Positions 55,027-63,504 of a stretch of 64,000 nucleotides of DNA are shown here, one piece after another. The DNA lies in NCBI GenBank assembly GCA_028689015.1, contig JAQTXC010000003.1, forward strand, positions 37,694 to 101,693, written 5' to 3'. Below the pieces are notes generated by a model that had not been told where the DNA came from, ran no database searches, and was given only the letters and a program-made list of their open reading frames with translations. A program made the translations under genes and the position numbers. Position 1 is the stretch's first letter. Each line of letters begins with the position of its first letter. This stretch comes from Dechloromonas sp. GTDB lineage: Bacteria > Pseudomonadota > Gammaproteobacteria > Burkholderiales > Rhodocyclaceae.

Positions 55027-55568
55027 TGTTGAATTCCCTCCTTGCTCTGCAGCAACAGCGAGCTTAAACGCTCACTCCAGTCACCTGCCGAGTCTTGCAC
55101 CAGTTCCTTGACCTTGACTTCATTTTCGGTGATCGCCGTCACCACCCCGAAGTCCAGGCCGATATAGCCGCCCACCTTGACCTGACGTACGCGATCTTCG
55201 TATTTAATCAGCGCAATCGGTCGACCGTTGATCACCAAACGACCAATCATGGTCAGCGATTCAAGCGGATATTTTTCGAGCACTTCGTTACGCAAATCCC
55301 GAGCTTCGAAATCAGGCTGGAATGCGCCACCCTTGCCGTTACCCTGACGATACTTGGCATCGGGCTCAATCTTCGACGGCCGGAAGGGGTCGGTCAGCGA
55401 CTCCACCTCGTAGGGCACCGGCTGATACGGCAGCACTTCCGGTAATTTAGCAATCCGCCCACGCAGGTCACGCGAATTGTCTTCCATCCAGCGCCGAACA
55501 TCTTCGTGATCACCATCAGCACAGGCCGCCAGCATGGCGCACAGGGTCAACAGCAAAATTCGCTTCAC
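55023..55568 (-). CDS. pilP: Type IV pilus alignment lipoprotein PilP
   Basis: 181 residues. Lipoprotein signal LLLTLCAMLAAC with the acylated Cys at 16, a flexible linker, then the PilP beta domain (LESLTMIGRLVINGRPIALIKYEDRVRQVKVGGYIG). It couples the PilNO inner-membrane complex to PilQ. Starts with GTG 55568, which overlaps the pilO stop (GTGA), with GGAG 12 bases upstream. Confidence 0.95.
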   Translation of the reverse strand: MKRILLLTLCAMLAACADGDHEDVRRWMEDNSRDLRGRIAKLPEVLPYQPVPYEVESLTDPFRPSKIEPDAKYRQGNGKGGAFQPDFEARDLRNEVLEKYPLESLTMIGRLVINGRPIALIKYEDRVRQVKVGGYIGLDFGVVTAITENEVKVKELVQDSAGDWSERLSSLLLQSKEGIQQ

Positions 55569-56224
55569 TTCTTGGCTCCCGGACGGGGCTTCTTCTGCCG
55601 TGCAATTTCTTCTTCATCCAGGTAGCGGAAGGTTTTGATGGTGGCATCGAGCGACAGAGTGCCCGCATCCTTCAGCGGCAGGATACTGATGTTGTTCAAA
55701 GTCACGATGCGCGGCAATTTCGCAATATCTGCCGCAAAGGCACCAATGTCGTGATATGAGCCATTGATTTTCACCGCCACCGGCAACTCGGCATAAAAAT
55801 CCTTGATTGCCTCACTCCCCGGCCGGAACAATTCAAATTGCAGACCACGGCCCAAACCGGCCTGGTTGACTTCAATCAGTAACGCCTCGATTTCCGAACG
55901 ATTAGGCAATTGTTTGAGCAGAGCACCAAAGGAGCGGTCGATCTCGGCCAGTTGCTGCGTATAGAGATCAAGATTGACGGCTTGCCGCTTCTTGTCGATG
56001 AATTGCTGCTTCAGGGTTTGCTCGTCCTGCTGCTGCCGATCGAGATCAGCCAGTTGGTCCGACCAGACAAACCACCAGCCGGCCACCAGAACGAATACAA
56101 AAAAGCCGAGCAAGATCACCACTTTTGGAATCGTCGGCCATGCCCCCGGATCATTAGGGTTTATGTAGCGGAAGTCGTCGAGAATTCCCTCGATATCGAT
56201 CTTCGGCAGATTGAGCGACTTCAT
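55565..56224 (-). CDS. pilO: Type IV pilus alignment protein PilO
   Basis: 219 residues. Short cytoplasmic N-terminus, one membrane helix (VVILLGFFVFVLVAGWWFVW), coiled coil and a ferredoxin-like periplasmic domain (LPVAVKINGSYHDIGAFAADIAKLPRIV). I start at ATG 56224, with AAGGAA upstream, two codons after GTG 56230. Confidence 0.95.
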   Translation of the reverse strand: MKSLNLPKIDIEGILDDFRYINPNDPGAWPTIPKVVILLGFFVFVLVAGWWFVWSDQLADLDRQQQDEQTLKQQFIDKKRQAVNLDLYTQQLAEIDRSFGALLKQLPNRSEIEALLIEVNQAGLGRGLQFELFRPGSEAIKDFYAELPVAVKINGSYHDIGAFAADIAKLPRIVTLNNISILPLKDAGTLSLDATIKTFRYLDEEEIARQKKPRPGAKK

Positions 56225-56226
56225 GC

Positions 56227-56790
56227 TCACTTTCCTTCCGTCTCCGATGAATTCCGGGTTAACTTGAAATTCATCGAAAATTCATTGATTCGCCGCGCAT
56301 TCAAGACCGATGCCTTGGTTTCAATGAGTTGCGGTTGCTCCAGCCAGGACGAATCGTCAATATTGCGCATCAACGCCGAAACACGGGCATTCGATTGGGC
56401 GTACCCCATCAACCCGACGTCGACACCGTTCTGCTTGATCGATTTCAGATACACCCCCTCCGGGACCTGCTTGACCAATTCGCTCAGCAAATAAACCGTT
56501 TCGCCGCGGTCACGCTGTAAGTCCTCAATCACCCGCTTGCGCGCCAGCAAGGCCTGGCTCTGCTCCTTGAGGCGTTTAATCTGTTCAAGCTGGGTATCAA
56601 GCTGGGCGATTTCCTGTTTTAGATAGGTATTGCGTCCGGACTGGGTGCTGACCCAACCATCAATCAAGGTGTATATCGCGAAAATAACCAGCACGGCCAG
56701 GACGAAAATCAGACCGGTCAGGACAAAAAACTGCTCGCGACGCTCCTTGCGTGCCGCTTCACGATGGGGCAGCAGATTGATGCGTATCAT
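56227..56790 (-). CDS. pilN: Type IV pilus alignment protein PilN
   Basis: 187 residues. The N-terminal INLLPHRE motif is the known PilM-binding peptide; a membrane helix (FVLTGLIFVLAVLVIFAIYTLI) and a periplasmic coiled coil and ferredoxin-like domain follow. Forms a heterodimer with PilO. ATG 56790 overlaps pilM by 4 bases. Confidence 0.95.
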   Translation of the reverse strand: MIRINLLPHREAARKERREQFFVLTGLIFVLAVLVIFAIYTLIDGWVSTQSGRNTYLKQEIAQLDTQLEQIKRLKEQSQALLARKRVIEDLQRDRGETVYLLSELVKQVPEGVYLKSIKQNGVDVGLMGYAQSNARVSALMRNIDDSSWLEQPQLIETKASVLNARRINEFSMNFKLTRNSSETEGK

Positions 56791-57875
56791 GCCGGGTCAA
56801 ACCTCCGCAGAGCCAGGCCACAAGCCACCATCAAGGCAGATGAATCGGCCAGCAGATTGCGGGCACGGACACGATCAGACAACTCCATGTTGGCAAACGG
56901 GTTGGCGATCAGCGTATTGACCTGGGTGCGCGTCGCCACGACTTCATCGACACCGGGAATCACAGCACAACCACCCGCCAGAACAATGTGGTCTACCTGA
57001 TTGAACTGCGTCGAGGTAAAGAAAAACTGCAGGGCGCGCGACACTTCCAATGCCAGGCTCTCGACAAAAGGCGTCAGCAGTTCCAACTCGTAACCATCCG
57101 GTAGATTACCAGTGCGCTTGGCTGTCTCGGCCTCCTCGAAAGTCATGCCGTAATGACGGGTGATGTCCTGGGTCAACTGACTGCCACCAAAAGCCTGCTC
57201 ACGAGCATAAACTTGCTGACCGTTGCGCAGCACGGTCAGATTCATCACGCTAGCCCCAGCATCGATCAGGGCCACGATCTGGTTTCGTCCAGCATCCGGC
57301 AACTGCCGTTCGATCAGGGTGTAGGCTGACAACAGGGCAAAATTCTCGATATCGATGACCACCGCTTTCAAACCTGACGCATCGGCAATTGCCACCCGAT
57401 CTTCAACCCGCTCCTTCTTGGAGGCGGCAATCAGAATTTCGGCCTCATCAGGCGACGAAGGCGCAGGCCCGATCAACTGATAGTCAAGATTAACCTCATC
57501 AATAGCAAAGGGGATATATTGATTGGCCTCAGACTCAACCTGGGCTTCCAGTTCTTCGTCGCGCAAGCCGGCCTGGACGATAATTTTTTTGGTAATGACG
57601 GCTGAGGCTGGCAGTGCCATCGCCACATTCCGGGTCGATGTACCGAGTCGTTTCCAGGCTCTCCGCACGCAATCGACCACCACTTCGAGATTGGCAATAT
57701 TGCCATCCGATACGGCATCCTTGGGCAAGGCTTCGATGGTATAGCGCTCGACGCGATAGGCATCCTTGCCGTTGGCGGTTAGCTCAACCAGCTTGACAGC
57801 AGATGAACTGACATCCAGGCCAAGCAGGGGACGGGCCTTGGGACTGAACAACGCGGAGATATCAATACCCACCAC
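56787..57875 (-). CDS. pilM: Type IV pilus actin-like ATPase PilM
   Basis: 362 residues, cytoplasmic FtsA/actin-like fold: LLGLDVSSSAVKLVEL, ALIDAGASVMNLTVL, IVLAGGCAVIPGVDEVV. It binds the PilN N-terminus. No ATG precedes the conserved start, so GTG 57875 or GTG 57872 initiates. First gene of pilMNOPQ; the 154 bases to the divergent mrcA must hold its promoter, though I find no convincing -35/-10 pair on this strand. Confidence 0.95.
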   Translation of the reverse strand: MVGIDISALFSPKARPLLGLDVSSSAVKLVELTANGKDAYRVERYTIEALPKDAVSDGNIANLEVVVDCVRRAWKRLGTSTRNVAMALPASAVITKKIIVQAGLRDEELEAQVESEANQYIPFAIDEVNLDYQLIGPAPSSPDEAEILIAASKKERVEDRVAIADASGLKAVVIDIENFALLSAYTLIERQLPDAGRNQIVALIDAGASVMNLTVLRNGQQVYAREQAFGGSQLTQDITRHYGMTFEEAETAKRTGNLPDGYELELLTPFVESLALEVSRALQFFFTSTQFNQVDHIVLAGGCAVIPGVDEVVATRTQVNTLIANPFANMELSDRVRARNLLADSSALMVACGLALRRFDPA

Positions 57876-57969
57876 ACCCCCAAAAAAGTCCTTACGGATT
57901 ACGAAGTTAGAAGGAAAAGCAATAATTCACTTCAGATGCTAGCAACAAGCCCTTGCCCTGTAAAGCACT

Positions 57970-58000
57970 TTAACGGTGCCGCCTGGGGGCAGCGTATAAT
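57970..58000 (+). promoter_or_regulatory. Putative mrcA promoter
   Basis: A perfect TATAAT at 57995-58000 lies 30 bases before the GTG start of mrcA. The -35 region is poor (TTAACG at 57970-57975, 19-base spacing), so an activator or a leader of only ~22 bases is implied. Confidence 0.45.
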
Positions 58001-58029
58001 GCGCCGACCTCAATCAAACACACCGCACC

Positions 58030-60342
58030 GTGGCCTCTCTTCCCTTGGCGCTACGCCTGTTTCTATACCCGTTGATCGCTCTGCTTGGCCTGATCGCCAT
58101 GGGGATCGCCCTGGCGGCCATGGTCGTCGCCCTGGCCTACCCCAACCTCCCTTCGCTGGAAGTTTTGACCGATTATCGGCCCAAGGTGCCGCTGCGCATC
58201 TATACCGCCGACGGCTTCCTGATCGGCGAGTTCGGCGAAGAGCGACGCGCCGTGGTGTCGATTCACGAGGTTCCCGAAGTCATGAAGCAGGCTATTTTAG
58301 CGGCTGAGGACGACCGCTTTTACCAGCACGGTGGCATCGACTACCTTGGCATTCTTCGCGCGGCCAGTTCCAACCTGATGAGTGGTGGCAAACGTCAGGG
58401 CGCATCGACCATTACCCAGCAAGTCGCCCGCAATTTTTTCCTGACCACCGAAAAAACCTATACCCGCAAACTGTACGAAGCGCTGCTGTCACTGAAAATC
58501 GAACACAACCTGAGCAAGGATCAAATTTTCGAGTTGTACATGAACCAGATTTTCCTCGGCCAACGCGCCTATGGCTTTGCCGCCGCGGCACAGATCTATT
58601 TCGGAAAGCCACTATCGCAAATCTCAGTGGCAGAGGCCGCCATGCTGGCTGGATTACCCAAGGCGCCGTCGGCCTACAACCCGATCGCCAATCCAAAGCG
58701 CGCCCGCCTGCGTCAGCAATATGTACTGCGCCGCATGTTCGAACTGGGCCACATTTCCGAACAACAACGCGAAGCCGCACTGAAGGAACCGCTGATCATC
58801 AAGCGGGAATTGTCCGAGTACGCGGTCCACGCCGAATTTGCCGCAGAAATGGCCCGCCAGATTGCTGCCGAGCGTTTCCCGGAAGAGATTTATTCTCGCG
58901 GCATGAAGATTTACACCACCCTGATCAAGTCTGAACAGGAAGCAGCCTATCGCAGCCTGCGCCGTGGCGTGATGGATTACGATCGGCGACATGGTTACCG
59001 GGGCGCCGAATCCTATATCGACATGCGCACCATTCAGTCCGAGCAGGACGAAGCCATCGACGTCGCCCTGCAGGAGATCAGCGATGCCGACGACCTCATC
59101 CCGGCCATCGTGCTCGAAGCCGACAGCAAACGCCTCGTTGCCTACCGCAAGGGGGGCGAATCGGTCACGCTGACCGGCGACGCCCTGAAGTTTGCAGCCC
59201 GCATGCTGGATGACAAGGCGCCACCCAACAAACGGCTGAAACGCGGCGCCGTCATCCGCCTGCAAAAAGATGACCACAACAAATGGCAAATCAGCCAATT
59301 GCCAGAAGTCGAGTCCGCCCTGGTCGCCGTCTCGCCACACGATGGCTCAATCCGTGCTCTGGTCGGTGGTTTCGACTTCAATCGCAACAAGTTCAACCAT
59401 GTGACCCAGGCCTGGCGCCAACCAGGATCGAGTTTCAAGCCCTTTGTTTATTCTGCCGCACTGGAAAAAGGCTACTTCCCAGGCAGCATGGTGGATGACG
59501 CACCGATCGTCATTTCCGCTGCTGAAACCGGCTCGCAAGCCTGGGAACCGAAAAATTACGACGGCAAATACGACGGCCCGATGAGCTTGCGCACCGCGCT
59601 CGCCAAGTCGAAAAACATGGTCTCGATCCGCCTGATGCAAACCATCGGCCCCCAGTACTCGCAAGACTACGTCACCCGTTTTGGCTTTGAGGCCGACAAG
59701 CATCCGCCTTACCTGACCATGGCCCTGGGCGCCGGGTCAGCCACCCCATGGCAGATGGTGACCGGCTACGCGGTTTTCGCCAATGGCGGCTACCGGGTCA
59801 ACCCGCACATCGTGCGCGACATTCGCGACGAACGCGGCCAGATTCTAGCCCAGGCCGACGAACCTGCGGCTGGTGACGAAGCAAGCCGCATCATCGATCC
59901 GCGTAACGCCTTCATGATGGACAGCATGCTGCGCGACGTCACCCTCTACGGCACCGCCGCCCGGGCTACCGGCCAACTGAAGCGACGTGATCTGGCCGGC
60001 AAGACTGGCACGACCAACGAATATGTGGACGCCTGGTTCTGTGGCTACCAGATGACCACGGCCAGCTGTGCCTGGATTGGCTTTGACCAGCCCAAAAACC
60101 TGGGCAACAAGGAAACCGGCGGCGCGGCGGCGCTGCCGATCTGGATTGGCTACATGAAAGAAGCCCTGAAAGACACCCCGGAGCAAACACCCGAGCCTCC
60201 GGAAGGACTGACCCAGGTCACCATCCGAGGGCAAAGCCAGTGGGTCTATGCCGAGAACGTGCCACAAATCATGGCGCAGCAACCCCCCGAAGGGCCGACC
60301 GAGCCAGCAGGCGTCGACCTACTGAATTCGGCGGGTTATTAA
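58030..60342 (+). CDS. mrcA: Penicillin-binding protein 1A (bifunctional peptidoglycan synthase)
   Basis: 770 residues. N-terminal membrane helix (about 10-38), glycosyltransferase domain with EDDRFYQHGGID and QGASTITQQVARNFFL, an OB-like insert, and a transpeptidase with active-site Ser in PGSSFKPFVYS, SKN and AGKTGTTNEYVDAWFCGY. Starts with GTG 58030, giving the standard PBP1A N-terminus. Divergent from pilM, a common arrangement in Proteobacteria. Confidence 0.96.
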   Translation: MASLPLALRLFLYPLIALLGLIAMGIALAAMVVALAYPNLPSLEVLTDYRPKVPLRIYTADGFLIGEFGEERRAVVSIHEVPEVMKQAILAAEDDRFYQHGGIDYLGILRAASSNLMSGGKRQGASTITQQVARNFFLTTEKTYTRKLYEALLSLKIEHNLSKDQIFELYMNQIFLGQRAYGFAAAAQIYFGKPLSQISVAEAAMLAGLPKAPSAYNPIANPKRARLRQQYVLRRMFELGHISEQQREAALKEPLIIKRELSEYAVHAEFAAEMARQIAAERFPEEIYSRGMKIYTTLIKSEQEAAYRSLRRGVMDYDRRHGYRGAESYIDMRTIQSEQDEAIDVALQEISDADDLIPAIVLEADSKRLVAYRKGGESVTLTGDALKFAARMLDDKAPPNKRLKRGAVIRLQKDDHNKWQISQLPEVESALVAVSPHDGSIRALVGGFDFNRNKFNHVTQAWRQPGSSFKPFVYSAALEKGYFPGSMVDDAPIVISAAETGSQAWEPKNYDGKYDGPMSLRTALAKSKNMVSIRLMQTIGPQYSQDYVTRFGFEADKHPPYLTMALGAGSATPWQMVTGYAVFANGGYRVNPHIVRDIRDERGQILAQADEPAAGDEASRIIDPRNAFMMDSMLRDVTLYGTAARATGQLKRRDLAGKTGTTNEYVDAWFCGYQMTTASCAWIGFDQPKNLGNKETGGAAALPIWIGYMKEALKDTPEQTPEPPEGLTQVTIRGQSQWVYAENVPQIMAQQPPEGPTEPAGVDLLNSAGY

Positions 60343-60343
60343 C

Positions 60344-60661
60344 TCAGCTGAGTTGTATGGTTTCGCCGGCCTGCTGGCTGGCGAGCACCGACAACTTCGC
60401 CATCAACTCGGCACCGTCGCGCGTATCGCGCCAGGCCGTGCCATCCCACCGAAAATGAAAACCACCGGCTCGGGCTGCCACCCAGATTTCCTTGGCGACG
60501 CCATGCCGATTGACGATGATCTTGCTACCGTCGTCGAATTCAATTTCCAGGACGCCGCCAGGCGCCAGTTCGACATCAAGCTCGGCCCCCGAGGTTTCGC
60601 AGGCACGGTCGATCCGGTTCAGAGTCGCTTCGGCCAAGGCGTTGAATTCGCTGTCTTCCAT
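60344..60661 (-). CDS. cyaY: Frataxin-like iron-binding protein CyaY
   Basis: 105 residues. Frataxin fold with acidic N-terminal helix (EDSEFNALAEATLNRIDRACE), LEIEFDDGSKIIVN, KEIWVAARAGGFHFRW. It modulates iron-sulfur cluster assembly by iron supply to IscS/IscU. Its stop and the mrcA stop lie within the palindrome AACTCAGCTGAGTT (60341-60354) between the convergent genes. Divergent from lptM. Confidence 0.95.
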   Translation of the reverse strand: MEDSEFNALAEATLNRIDRACETSGAELDVELAPGGVLEIEFDDGSKIIVNRHGVAKEIWVAARAGGFHFRWDGTAWRDTRDGAELMAKLSVLASQQAGETIQLS

Positions 60662-60702
60662 CGTGTGCTACCATCCCGCTCTTATTTGACAGCCTGCTGA
60701 AC

Positions 60703-60867
60703 ATGTCCAGAATCGCTGCCTTGCTGATCACCCTGAGCCTTGCCGCCTGCGGCATGAAAGGCCCACTCGAACTGCCCCCTGGCCCACACCCAGAGCCTTT
60801 GCTCGGTAGTGGCCAGAAGGCGACAGCCAAGAATGTTAGCACGCCCCCTCCCGCCCGGAATCCATGA
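60703..60867 (+). CDS. lptM: LPS translocon maturation lipoprotein LptM (YifL-like)
   Basis: 54 residues: short signal MSRIAALLITLSLAACG with lipobox Cys at 16, then GMKGPLELPPGP, the CGxKGPL signature of the LptM/YifL family, and a Pro-rich tail. Family members help LptD oxidation and assembly in the outer membrane. ATG 60703; the stop overlaps the lysA start (ATGA). The cyaY-lptM-lysA arrangement is the usual proteobacterial context. Confidence 0.9.
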   Translation: MSRIAALLITLSLAACGMKGPLELPPGPHPEPLLGSGQKATAKNVSTPPPARNP

Positions 60868-62126
60868 CTGCCTTTACCCTGAAGAACGGCGTTCTCCACG
60901 CCGAAAATGTCGCCCTGCCCGCCATCGCTGAACAATTCGGCACACCGGCCTATGTTTATTCCCGCGCCGCGCTCAGCGAATCGCTGCAGGAATTCCAGGA
61001 TGTCCTCGGTGCCCACCCTACCGGCGCTAACGCGCTGGTCTGCTATGCCGTCAAGGCCAATTCCAACCTGGCCATTCTCAACCTCTTTGCCCGTCTCGGT
61101 GCCGGTTTCGACATCGTCTCCGCTGGCGAACTGCAGCGTGTGCTGGCCGCCGGCGCCGATCCCAAAAAGGTCGTCTTCTCCGGTGTGGGCAAAACCGCCG
61201 CTGAAATGAAACAGGCACTCGATGTCGGCATCTTCTGCTTCAACATTGAGTCGGCCCCCGAGCTTGAGCGACTCAACGAGGTTGCTGGCCAATGTGGCAA
61301 AAAAGCACCGATCAGTTTTCGGGTCAATCCCAATGTCGACCCCAAGACGCACCCCTACATCTCGACCGGCCTCAAGGAAGCCAAGTTCGGTATCGCCTAT
61401 GCGCAGTCGCTGGCCCTCTACCGCCGCGCCGCCGCCTTGCCGAATATCGAAGTGACCGGCATTGACTGCCACATTGGCTCACAATTGCTCGACCCGGCCC
61501 CCTTCGTCGAAGCCCTTGACCGCATTTTGGCTCTGGTCGACCAGTTGACCGCAGAAGGCATCACACTCCATCACCTCGACATCGGCGGCGGCCTCGGCAT
61601 CAAGTACAAGGCCGAACAAACGCAGCCAACCGTTGCCGCCTACCTCAACCCGCTGCTCGACAAGCTGGCCGGGCGTGGTTTGCAGATCGTCATGGAACCT
61701 GGTCGCCGCCTGGTCGGCAACGCCGGCCTGCTGCTGACCCACATCGAATTTCTCAAGGAAGGTGATGGCAAGAATTTTGCCATCATCGACGCGGCGATGA
61801 ACGACCTGATGCGCCCCGCCCTCTACGAAGCCTGGCACGACATCCACCCGGTCATGCCGCGTGACGGCGCCCCCCGCGACTACGACGTGGTCGGCCCGGT
61901 CTGCGAAACGGGCGATTTCCTTGGCCAGGCCCGTCCGCTATGCGTGCAACCGGGCGACCTGCTGGCCGTCATGTCGGCTGGTGCCTACGGCATGGCCATG
62001 GCCTCCAACTACAACACCCGGCCGCGCGCGGTGGAAGTCATGGTCGATGGCGATCAGGTGCACCGCATCCGTCAGCGCGAAACCGTCGAACAGCTTTACG
62101 CCGGCGAGCAGATGCTCCCCATCTGA
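60864..62126 (+). CDS. lysA: Diaminopimelate decarboxylase
   Basis: 420 residues. PLP-dependent enzyme for the last step of lysine synthesis. The PLP Lys is K64 (CYAVKANSNLAIL); GxGFDIVSAGEL, HIGSQLLD, DIGGGLGIKY, EPGRRLVGNAG and active-site CETGDFLG are all in place. ATG 60864 overlaps lptM; the stop overlaps the hslR start (TGATG). Confidence 0.97.
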   Translation: MTAFTLKNGVLHAENVALPAIAEQFGTPAYVYSRAALSESLQEFQDVLGAHPTGANALVCYAVKANSNLAILNLFARLGAGFDIVSAGELQRVLAAGADPKKVVFSGVGKTAAEMKQALDVGIFCFNIESAPELERLNEVAGQCGKKAPISFRVNPNVDPKTHPYISTGLKEAKFGIAYAQSLALYRRAAALPNIEVTGIDCHIGSQLLDPAPFVEALDRILALVDQLTAEGITLHHLDIGGGLGIKYKAEQTQPTVAAYLNPLLDKLAGRGLQIVMEPGRRLVGNAGLLLTHIEFLKEGDGKNFAIIDAAMNDLMRPALYEAWHDIHPVMPRDGAPRDYDVVGPVCETGDFLGQARPLCVQPGDLLAVMSAGAYGMAMASNYNTRPRAVEVMVDGDQVHRIRQRETVEQLYAGEQMLPI

Positions 62127-62497
62127 TGGGCGTTCGTGTCGACAAATGGCTGTGGGCGGCGCGCTTCTTCAAGACGCGCAGCCTGGCCAGCGATGCGGTC
62201 AGTGGCGGCAAGATCAAACTCAATGGCAGCGCCCCCAAGCCAGCGCGTGAGGTCAAGGTCGGCGACCGACTCGACATCAGCCACGGCGAAATGCGCTGGG
62301 AAGTCATCGTTCAGGGCTTGTCGGAAAAGCGTGGCCCGGCGCCAGAAGCCCGCCTGCTCTATGAAGAAACCGCCGACAGTCTCGCCGCTCGCTTGGCAGC
62401 GCAACTGCGCCGCCAGTTCGAACACGAACCCGCCGCGGAAATCCACGGCCGGCCGACCAAACGCGACCGCCGGCAAATGGACCGCTTCAGCGGCTGA
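62126..62497 (+). CDS. hslR: S4-domain RNA-binding heat shock protein Hsp15
   Basis: 123 residues. An S4 domain starts at once (VRVDKWLWAARFFKTRSLASDAVSGGKIKLNG) followed by a basic C-terminal tail (RPTKRDRRQMDRF), the Hsp15 layout. In E. coli it rescues stalled 50S subunits carrying nascent chains. ATG 62126 overlaps the lysA stop; a longer frame from 61940 lies inside lysA and is not used. Confidence 0.92.
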   Translation: MGVRVDKWLWAARFFKTRSLASDAVSGGKIKLNGSAPKPAREVKVGDRLDISHGEMRWEVIVQGLSEKRGPAPEARLLYEETADSLAARLAAQLRRQFEHEPAAEIHGRPTKRDRRQMDRFSG

Positions 62498-62516
62498 TTT
62501 TCAATTGCCGCGGGTG

Positions 62517-62530
62517 GTCGACCGTGATCG
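62517..62530. repeat. Copy of the TYGACCGYGRTCRA palindrome
   Basis: TCGACCGTGATCGA lies in the 36-base gap between convergent hslR and the AEC transporter gene. It shares the core of the elements at 15841-15860 and 44748-44763. Confidence 0.4.
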
Positions 62531-62533
62531 ATT

Positions 62534-63427
62534 TCAATTTTTCAACACCCAGGCCAAGGCCAGCGGCAGGAAAATCAAGGCGGCCAGGTTGCCGATCAAG
62601 ACGATCGATGCCACACGCTGCGGCTCCTGCTGATAACGCTCGGCAAAAAGGAAATTGAGCACCGCCGGCGGCAAGGCACCAAAGACAAACAGCATCGCCG
62701 CATCGCGCCCACTCAGCCCCAGCAAGGTGATGACCCCAGCCGCAATGACCATGCCGGCCAGCGGTCGCAACACGGCACTGCCCACCGCCAGGCGCCACTC
62801 GCCAAAACTGACATCGGTCATCCGCACGCCAAGCGAGAACAACAGCAAGGGCACCGAAACATCGCCCAGCATCTTGATGGCGATGATCAGCGGCGTCCAG
62901 ACTGCGATATTGAGCAAGGCCACGGTCAACCCAGCGATCGCCGCAAAAACCACCGGAACACGCCACAAGGTCAACAAACGGGTTTTCGGGTCGAGCAGGC
63001 GTGCGCCAAAGGAAAAATGCAGCGTGTTCTCGACCATGAACAGGATCACCGCTGCAGGCAGTGCGCTCTCGCCCCAGGCCAGCACGGCCAGCGGCAGGCC
63101 GATATTGCCGGAATTGTTGAACAGCATCGGCGGCACCAGGGTTTTGGGCGCCACACCAATCAAGCGGGCCAGCGGCCAGGCCAGCAAGCCACAACTGGCC
63201 AACACCAGGAGTCCCCCCAAGGCCAGCGGCGCATAGGCCGCCAGATCAAAGGACTTCCCGGCCATGGCCGCAAAGACCAGGGCCGGCACGAAAACATCCA
63301 TGTTCAGGCGGTTGGCCACCGCCATTTCCGGCTTGTGTTTACGCCCGTAAAAAAACCCGGCCGCGACAATGCCAAAAATGGGAAACAGGATGGCGAGCAG
63401 GCGAAAACTCAGGCTCGATTCGTCCAC
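62534..63427 (-). CDS. AEC family (auxin efflux carrier-like) transporter
   Basis: 297 residues with about ten hydrophobic helices in two halves. The first half has NMDVFVPALVFAAMAGK and the conserved NNSGNIGLPL, the second LGDVSVPLLLFSLGVRM and FGALPPAVLNFLFA, as in AEC permeases for dicarboxylates or malonate. Substrate unknown. GTG 63427 is used as start, since no ATG precedes the first helix. Confidence 0.9.
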   Translation of the reverse strand: MDESSLSFRLLAILFPIFGIVAAGFFYGRKHKPEMAVANRLNMDVFVPALVFAAMAGKSFDLAAYAPLALGGLLVLASCGLLAWPLARLIGVAPKTLVPPMLFNNSGNIGLPLAVLAWGESALPAAVILFMVENTLHFSFGARLLDPKTRLLTLWRVPVVFAAIAGLTVALLNIAVWTPLIIAIKMLGDVSVPLLLFSLGVRMTDVSFGEWRLAVGSAVLRPLAGMVIAAGVITLLGLSGRDAAMLFVFGALPPAVLNFLFAERYQQEPQRVASIVLIGNLAALIFLPLALAWVLKN

Positions 63428-63504
63428 ACGACAATCCTCACAGGCAACTTAGAGCAAGCCACAGTACGGGCGGCCGGGCCGCCAGCCTAGTCGGGAATAC
63501 CCGC

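Noticed and set aside
60341-60354. Perfect palindrome AACTCAGCTGAGTT as bidirectional terminator
   Set aside because: It contains both stop codons of convergent mrcA and cyaY but is AT-rich, has no loop and no T-tract, so terminator function is not supported.
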